This document shows, one piece after another, positions 1 through 5,891 of a DNA stretch of 14,042 nucleotides (within the stretch, counting starts at the first letter, position 1; the number at the start of each line of letters is the position of its first letter). The notes under the pieces were generated by a model that ran no database searches, was not told the origin of the DNA, and saw only the letters and a program-made list of their open reading frames with translations. A program made the position numbers and the translations under genes. The DNA comes from an uncultured Faecalibacterium sp. (lineage in GTDB: Bacteria > Bacillota > Clostridia > Oscillospirales > Ruminococcaceae). The stretch is taken from positions 1-14,042 of the forward strand of contig CAMFSB010000012.1 of NCBI GenBank assembly GCA_945982465.1, given 5' to 3'.

Positions 1-742
1 GGCGGGCTGCGTCGCCCAGCGAGGCGTGCTGGGCAGCCAGCCTCTGGGCCAGGGCAGGGTCGCCGGTGGAACACAAGGCCTTGCCCTGGGCGTCCACCAG
101 CACGGTGGTAGCGTCGTCCAGCGTGGCCTGCGCGGTGATGATGTCCTGCAGGGCCTGCAAGTCCACCAGCTGCAGGATCGTCGCCTTGACCGACCGGCCG
201 GCGGCGGGCACGCTGGTGACCATCAGGGCGGTCACCTTGCCGCCGCATTCCAAAACGACCAGCTCATTCAGGGCCGGCTGTGCCAGCAGGCGGCTGAACT
301 GGGCCAGCGTGTCCTCATCGCTGGCGCCGAACAGCTCGATGGCGCAGTCCTCCCAGCCTAGAATGGTGGCGTCCGTCAGCCCTTTGCCGATGTTTTTAAA
401 ATAGACCATGGTATCATCGGCCACACTGGCGGGCGAAAGGTTTTTTAGCTGGCTCTGGGCGGTGACCAGATAGTAATTGTCGGCGATTTGAGGGGTGGGC
501 AGCAGCGCAAAATACTTGACGCTGCTGTCGCCTGCGACCTCCAGCGCCTGGCTGCGCAGCCGGGTAAAATAGGAGTTCAGGGAGGCTTCGGCATTGTCCT
601 GCTGGGATGCGGTAATGCTTTCGTATTCCTGCAAAAGCAGCTGCCGCACCGAAAACGTCAGCGTTACACACATCAATGCCATCAGCGCCAGCATCAGCGC
701 AAATTCCAGCACCCAGGTGTATACAATGCTTTGTCTTTTCAT
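1..742 (-). CDS. Membrane-anchored extracellular sensor protein, C-terminus off window (N-terminal 247 aa)
   Basis: The reading frame starts at ATG 742-740 and is still open at base 2, so only the N-terminal 247 residues are visible. After a short basic start (MKRQ) there is one hydrophobic membrane segment at about residues 6-30 (VLEFALMLALMALMCVTL). It is followed by about 215 mostly polar residues that should be extracytoplasmic, beginning with a helical stretch (LLLQEYESITASQQDN) typical of the stalk of Cache-type sensor domains. This layout is that of YesM-like histidine kinases or membrane-bound AraC-type regulators. The output domain lies outside the window, so the class cannot be decided. 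The start overlaps the stop of the upstream trigger-factor-like gene as ATGA (742-739), and AGGA lies a few bases upstream, so the two genes are probably translationally coupled. The ligand is unknown. Confidence 0.7.
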   Translation of the reverse strand, partial: MKRQSIVYTWVLEFALMLALMALMCVTLTFSVRQLLLQEYESITASQQDNAEASLNSYFTRLRSQALEVAGDSSVKYFALLPTPQIADNYYLVTAQSQLKNLSPASVADDTMVYFKNIGKGLTDATILGWEDCAIELFGASDEDTLAQFSRLLAQPALNELVVLECGGKVTALMVTSVPAAGRSVKATILQLVDLQALQDIITAQATLDDATTVLVDAQGKALCSTGDPALAQRLAAQHASLGDAAR

Positions 743-1890
743 AGGGAGATCCTTTCCGGGGGAGATGCCATGGGGATAAACTCGGTGTGGTCCAGCACCA
801 GCTCCGAGGCTTTCTGCGCGGTCAGGCGCTGGCGCAGCTGCATGCGGTCGGGCCGCTGGATGCCCTGCCGGGCGGCGGCCCCGGCCGCCCGGGCCAGTTC
901 GTCGTCGGTCACGGTCAGGCCCTCCGCCTGGGCGATGGCCAAAAATACAATGCGTTCGCGCAGGTCCTGCCCGGCGTAGCGGCGCAGATCGTCGTGCAGG
1001 GCCTGCTCGGTCTTGCGCAGCCGCGCTAAGTGCTGCTGCAGGGTGATATGGCTTTTTTGCAGCCGCTGGTAAAGCTGCCGCAGCGAGCGCTCGGCCTCCA
1101 GCTCCACCGCCAGATCCGGCAGCTCCAGCTGCGCCTGAGCGGCCAGCTGCTTGAGCAGCCGCTGCCCCGCGGCGCGTCGGCCGCGGTTTTCGGCGGCTTG
1201 CTGCTGGCTGGCGGCCAGCTGCCCGCGCAGCGCCTGAATGCCGGGAAAACCCAGCGCCTGCGCAAAGGCGTCGTCCGCCGCGGGCACCCCCTGGCGGCCC
1301 ACCCGCCGCAGCGCGCCGGTGTATACGGCGGCCTTGCCGGCGGCCCGCCGGTCCGGGTAGGCGGCGGGCAGCACCACCCGGCAGGTGAAACCCTGGCCGG
1401 GGCACAGCCCGGCCAGGCACCGGCTCAACTCGGCAGGCTGCTGGCCGTCGCCCAATACAAAGCGGCCGCCGCGGCACAGGCTGCCGCCAAAGCGGAACCC
1501 ATCGTCCAGCGCGGCGTCGTAATCCACCTCCACCATGTCGCCCGGCTGCGCGGCCTCAAAGGTTTCGGTCTGTGTACTGTGCTGGGCGCGCAGCGTGTCC
1601 AACTGGCGCTCGGTCTGGTCGGGCACGGCGGGTGCAGGGTATTCCACCCGCAAGCCCTTGTAGGGGGGCAGATGCACTGGCGGTAAAAGGCAGCAACTCA
1701 CCTCCAAAGCGCCTGCCGTACCGGCCGGCTGCCATTTGGCGCGGCCGGCCAGCGTCAGGCCGTTTTCCTGGGCATAGCAGTCCAGCGCATAGAGATAGTC
1801 TTCCACAGCGGGCTGGCCGGCCTGCGGATCGGCGCATACCAGAGCACGAAGCACCCCCGGGCCTGAACGTTCCAGTACCGTTACAACCAT
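739..1890 (-). CDS. Trigger-factor-like protein lacking the ribosome-docking motif (383 aa)
   Basis: Start ATG 1890-1888 is preceded by a strong GGGAGG Shine-Dalgarno site. The frame is open 91 codons further upstream, but that part runs through the promoter and is not credible coding. Residues about 25-85 resemble the end of a trigger-factor N-domain (EDYLYALDCYAQENGL, then LPPYKGL). Residues 115-197 resemble the FKBP-like PPIase domain (QPGDMVEVDYDAALDDGFRF, LPAAYPDRRAAGKAAVY). Residues 205-370 match the helical C-terminal chaperone domain (LELPDLAVELE, FLAIAQAEGLTVTDDELAR). The GFRxGKxP ribosome-binding loop is absent, the protein is about 50 residues shorter than usual trigger factor, and the canonical FIPGFEEQL of the PPIase site is replaced by QQPAELSRCL. 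It is therefore probably a post-translational or specialised chaperone paralogue without isomerase activity, perhaps acting on its ATGA-overlapping membrane neighbour. That role is inference. Confidence 0.75.
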   Translation of the reverse strand: MVVTVLERSGPGVLRALVCADPQAGQPAVEDYLYALDCYAQENGLTLAGRAKWQPAGTAGALEVSCCLLPPVHLPPYKGLRVEYPAPAVPDQTERQLDTLRAQHSTQTETFEAAQPGDMVEVDYDAALDDGFRFGGSLCRGGRFVLGDGQQPAELSRCLAGLCPGQGFTCRVVLPAAYPDRRAAGKAAVYTGALRRVGRQGVPAADDAFAQALGFPGIQALRGQLAASQQQAAENRGRRAAGQRLLKQLAAQAQLELPDLAVELEAERSLRQLYQRLQKSHITLQQHLARLRKTEQALHDDLRRYAGQDLRERIVFLAIAQAEGLTVTDDELARAAGAAARQGIQRPDRMQLRQRLTAQKASELVLDHTEFIPMASPPERISL

Positions 1891-1924
1891 AAAAGCCTCC
1901 CTGATCTCACAGCCGCGCGGGCGT

Positions 1925-1969
1925 ATAATAGTCCTATTCTTATTATAAAGGCAACAGCGTGGGGAACAA
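1925..1969 (-). promoter_or_regulatory. Probable sigma-A promoter region for the trigger-factor-like/sensor operon
   Basis: Reading the minus strand, two overlapping promoter candidates precede the gene starting at 1890. One is TTGTTC (1969-1964), a 16-bp spacer and a perfect TATAAT (1947-1942). The other is TTGCCT (1954-1949), an 18-bp spacer and TATTAT (1930-1925). The first has the better -10. Either would give a leader of roughly 30-50 nt that includes the GGGAGG site. Confidence 0.55.
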
Positions 1970-1995
1970 TCACCATTTTTTTGCCTGCCGCAGGC

Positions 1996-2016
1996 GCAAA
2001 AATCTACAATTTTTGC
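1996..2016. promoter_or_regulatory. 21-bp palindrome, candidate operator
   Basis: GCAAAAAT and ATTTTTGC form perfect 8-bp arms around the 5-bp spacer CTACA. The palindrome lies about 27 bp upstream of the better -35 box of the trigger-factor-like operon. A second small inverted repeat, GCCTG-CCG-CAGGC (1983-1995), abuts it. There is no T-tract in the right place on either strand for a terminator, so a regulator binding site is the more likely reading. Confidence 0.35.
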
Positions 2017-2137
2017 AGATACCGCCGAATATACCCCCATAAATTGCGCAGAAAAATAGAAAAATCGCACAGGCAAATTGCGCGCAGGGGCAGGCAGGTG
2101 GAAAAATGTTCCTGTATAGGAATCTTTGTAACGGCGC

Positions 2138-2341
2138 GTGCAGCAGGCGGCGCTGCGTGCCAAAGACCGGCCCGGCGTGGCGTGCGATCCTGTTTCGATG
2201 CGGGACGAGGCGGCCCCCTGCGAGATGGAAAAGGCGCTGGATCACCTGCAAAGCGCCTGGAGCACAGCGGAGCAGTACCTGCTGGCGGCCGGGACAGCCC
2301 CGCAGACACTGCAGGCCATCCGGCAGGCGCTGGCGGACTGA
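2138..2341 (+). CDS. Small hypothetical protein, doubtful (67 aa from GTG, or 48 aa from the internal ATG at 2198)
   Basis: This short frame opens with GTG just after an in-frame TAA (2129-2131) and ends with TGA 2339-2341, 28 bp before a strong terminator hairpin. The C-terminal half looks protein-like and helical (EMEKALDHLQSAWSTAEQYL, then QTLQAIRQALAD), but no family is recognised. No convincing Shine-Dalgarno site precedes either possible start. A short palindrome TTCCT-GTAT-AGGAA lies at 2109-2122 upstream. It may be a real small gene or the tail of a decayed one. There is no signal peptide or membrane segment. Confidence 0.35.
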   Translation: MQQAALRAKDRPGVACDPVSMRDEAAPCEMEKALDHLQSAWSTAEQYLLAAGTAPQTLQAIRQALAD

Positions 2342-2369
2342 ACCAGGCGAAACTGCCGATAAAAAAGAA

Positions 2370-2412
2370 CAGGGCATTTGCGCACGGCTGCGAGCTGTGT
2401 GCAAATGCCCTG
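2370..2412. terminator. Long bidirectional intrinsic terminator
   Basis: CAGGGCATTTGC (2370-2381) pairs perfectly with GCAAATGCCCTG (2401-2412). The stem continues inward through CAC/GTG and GCT/AGC with G-U steps to a GCG loop, about 20 bp in all. On the plus strand ATTTTGTTT follows; on the minus strand TTCTTTTTTATC follows. It can therefore end both the small plus-strand ORF and the minus-strand histidine kinase gene that stops at 2437. Confidence 0.85.
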
Positions 2413-2436
2413 ATTTTGTTTGTGAAAGCCCCGTTT

Positions 2437-3645
2437 TCAGCCCGCGCTGCCGGCAGCGCAGGCGGGTTGCGGTGCGGCGGCCGGCAGCGGGATCATCACC
2501 GAAAGCGTGAACGTCTGCCCGGCGGTGGAAAGCGCAATGGTGCCGCCGTGCTCCTCGGCGCAGCGGCGAATGCTGCGCAGGCCGATCCCGTGGTTGGCCG
2601 CGTCCCGCTTGGTGGACACAGGCAGGCCGCTGCGCAGGTCCAGCGCGCCACAGTATGGGTTTTCAAACAGAACGACCCAGAACCCCGGCTCGGACAGGCA
2701 GTTGATGCGCACGCGGCGCAGGGCCGGTTCGTCCAGGCGGCGCACCGCCTCCAGCGCGTTGTCCAGCGCATTGCCGAACACCACGCAAAGCTCCAGTTCT
2801 GTCAGTACAGTGCAGGGCGGGATGCGGGTCTGCACGTCAATGGTGATATTTTCCTGCCGGGCGCTGTCCCTCTTTTCACGCAGCAGCGCGTTCAGGATGG
2901 GGGTGTCCGCGTACACCTCCCGCCGGTAGTGGTCCAACTGGCTTTCCACTTCGGTAAGCAGCGCTTCGGCCCGGTGCGGGTCCTGCCGCAGGGCCAGCAG
3001 CTGATGCTTCAGGTCGTGGTACATGCGGCGAATCTCCCGCTCGCTGGCTTGACTTTGCTGCAGCCGCTCATATTCGCGCTGGCGCAGCTGGCCCATGTGG
3101 GTCACCCGCTGCAGCTCGCAGTGGTCGGCAATGGAATGTTTGACGATAAACGCGCACAGCAGAGCCGTAAAATAACAGATCAGGTTCACGTTCCAGCTCC
3201 AGCCGAACACTTCCAGATCCACATTCAAAAAGGACATCAAAAAGCAGGGGTACAGCGCGAACAGCAGCAAAAACAGGTCCAGCCCGTGTACGCTGTCCTC
3301 TGAAATATCCTGCCGCTGGGGCTGCACCAGCCGTACCAGCGCCAGCTTGAGCAGAATGACGACCAGCTGGCTTTCCAGGTATGCCAGGGGCTGTTCCTCC
3401 GTCAAAAGAGGCGTAAGCACATGGAAAAATACCTTGCGCCCCACCTGCACCGCGATCACGAAGATCAACCCCTCAGCCAGCGAGAGCTTGGGCGGCAGCT
3501 TGTAGACCGTGCGGGCCAGCGCGTAGCACAAAAGGATCGCGGCCGCCACCAGGATCAGATCGTGCCGGGTGCTGGCGATCGCGCCATAGCCGAACCCCAG
3601 CCGGTAGACCGTGTAGCCGGCCATCAGCGCCAATGTGCCGGCCAG
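2437..3645 (-). CDS. GHKL-type sensor histidine kinase (AgrC/VirS-like), 5'-truncated
   Basis: The frame encodes several hydrophobic membrane segments (for example DLILVAAAILLCYALA, LFLLLFALYPCFLMSFL) followed by a cytoplasmic kinase core. The H-box is RMYHDLKHQLLAL with the phospho-acceptor His codon at 3018-3016, the N-box is VFGNALDNALEA, and the G-box is NHGIGLRSI. The missing D/F boxes and the H-box type fit the HPK10/GHKL peptide-sensing class, which normally pairs with a LytTR response regulator. No such regulator is present here. The frame stays open to a TTG at 3714, but upstream of about 3645 it is only the antisense of the flavoprotein gene. The first internal ATG is 3624-3622, inside a membrane segment. 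The true N-terminus, start codon and promoter are missing, so the gene is probably non-functional as drawn or the join is artificial. It ends at the 2370-2412 terminator. Confidence 0.75.
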   Translation of the reverse strand: MAGTLALMAGYTVYRLGFGYGAIASTRHDLILVAAAILLCYALARTVYKLPPKLSLAEGLIFVIAVQVGRKVFFHVLTPLLTEEQPLAYLESQLVVILLKLALVRLVQPQRQDISEDSVHGLDLFLLLFALYPCFLMSFLNVDLEVFGWSWNVNLICYFTALLCAFIVKHSIADHCELQRVTHMGQLRQREYERLQQSQASEREIRRMYHDLKHQLLALRQDPHRAEALLTEVESQLDHYRREVYADTPILNALLREKRDSARQENITIDVQTRIPPCTVLTELELCVVFGNALDNALEAVRRLDEPALRRVRINCLSEPGFWVVLFENPYCGALDLRSGLPVSTKRDAANHGIGLRSIRRCAEEHGGTIALSTAGQTFTLSVMIPLPAAAPQPACAAGSAG

Positions 3646-5377
3646 CGGCGCGGCCGGCCTGAACGCCGCTGTGGCCGCCAAAAAAGCAGGCCAGTCCGTC
3701 GTTTTGATCGACAAGGGCCGCCCGGGCTATTCCGGCCTGACCCCGTGGCCCAGTTCGTTCCGCTGGTTCGACGCGGAAATGGGCGATGACGCGCAGGCTT
3801 TCCGCGACTGCATCCAGCATGGCGGCGAGTACCTGGTCAATATGGACTGGTACGAAGTTTGGATCGAAGAGTCCAAAAAGACCTACGAGCGCCTGAACGA
3901 GTGGGGAATCCTCACCCAGTTCCCGCGCGCTTCCGATGCCGGCGACTATGTGGAGCGCGGCGATTTTGAGGGCTACCGCGCCGATTTTGCCAAGTTCGAC
4001 CGCCGCACCAAGTGGATCGAAGTGCTGAAAAACAACGACATCACCTACGCCGAGCATACCATGATCACCAATGTCATCGAGCAGGACGGCCGCGTGGTCG
4101 GTGCGATCGGCTTTCATGTTCCCAGCGGCGCGGTGATCACCTGCCATGCCAAAGCTGTGGTCATGTGCATGGGCGGCGGCTGCTACAAGCCCACTGGTTT
4201 CCCCGTCGGCGAGGACTCCTTCGATGGCGAGTACATCTGCTACCAGCTGGGCCTGCCCATTGCCGGCAAGGAGTTTGACGACTTCCACATGACGCTGTCC
4301 TATGCGCCGGGCAACGTATTCCTGAACAACAACTGGACCTACCTGGAAAACATCTGGCTGTGCGGCGGTGATATCACCCCCGACACCGTGACCAGCTATG
4401 CCACCAGCAAATCCAAGGTCATGGTGCTGGACCGTGTGACCAAGGCGGTATCAGGCCTGGTTGCCAACGATGGCACCTCGGTGGAGGATATGTCCACACA
4501 GGACATCACCCGCCGCGGCGGCTCGGTCAGCACCAATCCCAACGAAGTGCGTCTGGGCAAAAACAACGATACCATGTTCAAGGGCGACATTTATGGCGCG
4601 GCCGTCGGCATGTGCGGCCACCTCAGCTCGGGCGTGTTCTGCGGGCTGGACGACCTGGTGGGTTATACCGGCATCCCGGGCTTGTACGTGGCCGGCGACG
4701 GCATGAACGCGGCCTCGCCCACGGGCGCGGCCTACCCTACGGGCGTGGGCTTTACCTCCAACTTCTGCTCGATCCAGGGCGACCGGGCCGGCACCGCCGC
4801 TGCGGAATACGCCGCCACCGTTGCGCTGGAGCACATCAGCAGCGAGCGCATCGCGCAGGAGACCGAGGACATCACAGCCCCGCTGAACGTGGAAAAGGGC
4901 TTTGACCCCACCTGGGCACGTGACCAGCTGCAAGCGATCATGGCGCCGTACTGGGTCACCATCGTCAAGACCAGGGAATCACTGACCTCCACGCTGACCC
5001 AGGTGGAGATGCTGCGGGACAACGTCCTCCCCAAGCTGAAAGCGGCCAATACCCACGATCTGCGCCTGTGCCACGAGATGAAGCACAAGGTTCTCAGCGC
5101 CGAGCTGAAGCTGCGCGCCGGCCTGGCCCGTGAGGAGACCCGCGGCCTGAACTATCGCGCCGACTTCCCGTATCGTGACGACAAGAATTACCTGTGCTAC
5201 ATCACCCAGACCAAGGGCAGCGACGGCAAGCCGGTGGTTTCCAAGGTGGCCGTGAAGGATGCCTGGAAGGGCGACACCGCCCAGCCGTATGCCGAGCGCT
5301 ATACCTATTACTTCCCCGGCGAACGCGAGGCCAAGGGCCTGCCCGAGGAAGAATCCTCCGGCGGCTGGGGCAAGTAA
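3635..5377 (+). CDS. FAD-dependent oxidoreductase, fumarate-reductase/AprA-like flavoprotein, 5'-truncated
   Basis: About 577 residues match the succinate dehydrogenase/fumarate reductase/APS-reductase-alpha flavoprotein superfamily. They include the end of the FAD Rossmann motif (SGAAGLNAAVAAKKAGQSVV), a second FAD-contact region (GIPGLYVAGDGMNAASPTGA), and the C-terminal helical domain with RADFPYRDD. Homology seems to begin at Ser 3644; the upstream GTG at 3635 is a fortuitous start. The usual first 15-20 residues (the first beta strand and the first Gly of GxGxxG) are absent, Ala (GCC 3641-3643) stands in that Gly position, and there is no plausible ribosome-binding site or promoter. The rest is intact and well conserved. 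The ferredoxin gene follows after 29 bp, as in AprA/AprB-type pairs, so the two probably form a flavoprotein/Fe-S complex that oxidises or reduces a C-C or other small-acid bond. Genuine sulfate metabolism is not supported, because no sat gene is seen. Confidence 0.75.
   Translation: MPASGAAGLNAAVAAKKAGQSVVLIDKGRPGYSGLTPWPSSFRWFDAEMGDDAQAFRDCIQHGGEYLVNMDWYEVWIEESKKTYERLNEWGILTQFPRASDAGDYVERGDFEGYRADFAKFDRRTKWIEVLKNNDITYAEHTMITNVIEQDGRVVGAIGFHVPSGAVITCHAKAVVMCMGGGCYKPTGFPVGEDSFDGEYICYQLGLPIAGKEFDDFHMTLSYAPGNVFLNNNWTYLENIWLCGGDITPDTVTSYATSKSKVMVLDRVTKAVSGLVANDGTSVEDMSTQDITRRGGSVSTNPNEVRLGKNNDTMFKGDIYGAAVGMCGHLSSGVFCGLDDLVGYTGIPGLYVAGDGMNAASPTGAAYPTGVGFTSNFCSIQGDRAGTAAAEYAATVALEHISSERIAQETEDITAPLNVEKGFDPTWARDQLQAIMAPYWVTIVKTRESLTSTLTQVEMLRDNVLPKLKAANTHDLRLCHEMKHKVLSAELKLRAGLAREETRGLNYRADFPYRDDKNYLCYITQTKGSDGKPVVSKVAVKDAWKGDTAQPYAERYTYYFPGEREAKGLPEEESSGGWGK
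3637..3658. other. Head-to-head breakpoint with a GCCGGCC inverted repeat
   Basis: The 5'-truncated minus-strand kinase and the 5'-truncated plus-strand flavoprotein meet here. The point of contact is an inverted repeat, GCCGGCC (3637-3643) and GGCCGGC (3652-3658), separated by 8 bp. A third GCCGGCC copy lies at 3616-3622. Coding similarity to kinase ends at about 3645 and to flavoprotein begins at about 3644, so no intergenic region, start codon or promoter remains for either gene. Confidence 0.6.
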
Positions 5378-5406
5378 AAAGCGGAAAACGAAAGGAGTAG
5401 TACATC

Positions 5407-5679
5407 ATGAGCGTACAGCGCTATAACATCAACAACTGCATCGGCTGCCAGATGTGCGTCAACATCTGCCCGATGGACGTGTTCCGCTTCAATACCGAGC
5501 AGCGGAAATCGGTCATCGCCTATCCCGAAAACTGCCAGAGCTGCGGCCAGTGCTTTGTGAACTGCCCCGGCCATTCGCTGACCATCTCCAACGATATGTA
5601 CGGCTACGGCATTACGGCCTACCGTGCCGCCACCACCGTTACGCGTAACCGCGCCGTGCAGCCGGTTGTGGAGGAGTGA
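5407..5679 (+). CDS. 2x[4Fe-4S] ferredoxin-type protein, partner of the FAD oxidoreductase (90 aa)
   Basis: ATG 5407 is preceded by AAAGGAG about 10 nt upstream and lies 29 bp after the flavoprotein stop. Two complete CxxCxxCxxxCP cluster motifs are visible: NNCIGCQMCVNICP (Cys 11, 14, 17, 21) and CQSCGQCFVNCPG (Cys 43, 46, 49, 53). A tail of about 35 residues follows (NDMYGYGITAYRAATT), longer than in simple clostridial ferredoxins and reminiscent of AprB-like small subunits that wrap onto the flavoprotein. It probably passes electrons between the flavoprotein FAD and a cellular carrier. The gene ends shortly before the terminator at 5726-5761. Confidence 0.85.
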   Translation: MSVQRYNINNCIGCQMCVNICPMDVFRFNTEQRKSVIAYPENCQSCGQCFVNCPGHSLTISNDMYGYGITAYRAATTVTRNRAVQPVVEE

Positions 5680-5725
5680 TCCTTCCACAGCCTGTTCCCG
5701 AACCACGGCCCGCGCCGATCTGCGG

Positions 5726-5761
5726 CAGGGGCAGCCCCTTTGGGGGCCGCCCCTGTTTTTT
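5726..5761 (+). terminator. Intrinsic terminator after the ferredoxin gene
   Basis: CAGGGGCaGCCCC (5726-5738) pairs with GGGGCcGCCCCTG (5743-5755) through 12 GC-rich pairs and one mismatch, with a 4-nt loop, followed by TTTTTT (5756-5761). It separates the flavoprotein/ferredoxin unit from the ene-reductase/AcnX operon. Confidence 0.88.
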
Positions 5762-5793
5762 GTGGTCGCCGCGCCGGGAGGGGGAACAGCGGC

Positions 5794-5823
5794 TTTACAG
5801 TGGCTTTTGATCTGTGTTACAAT
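5794..5823 (+). promoter_or_regulatory. Promoter of the ene-reductase/AcnX operon
   Basis: TTTACA (5794-5799), an 18-bp spacer and TACAAT (5818-5823), with an extended -10 TG at 5815-5816. The predicted transcript starts near 5830 and has a leader of about 60 nt. The operon can therefore be expressed independently of the flavoprotein/ferredoxin unit. Confidence 0.7.
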
Positions 5824-5891
5824 AGTATGCGCCCTGCCGCGGCGCCGCGGCCTTTGCATCGGCGCCCCAACAGGAAAGGAGAGTATGTTCG

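Noticed and set aside
1981..3303. Plus-strand open frame of 440 codons
   Set aside because: It runs through a promoter region, a terminator hairpin and antisense to the kinase; composition is low-complexity Gln/Arg/Ala with no domain.
3637..3658. Reading the inverted repeat as an invertible-promoter (phase variation) site
   Set aside because: Only one pair of 7-bp arms with an 8-bp spacer is present, there is no recombinase gene nearby, and GCCGGCC is common in such GC-rich DNA.
3635..5679. Calling the pair dissimilatory APS reductase (aprAB)
   Set aside because: No sat, dsr or qmo genes are present, the small subunit is shorter than AprB, and the flavoprotein superfamily is broad.
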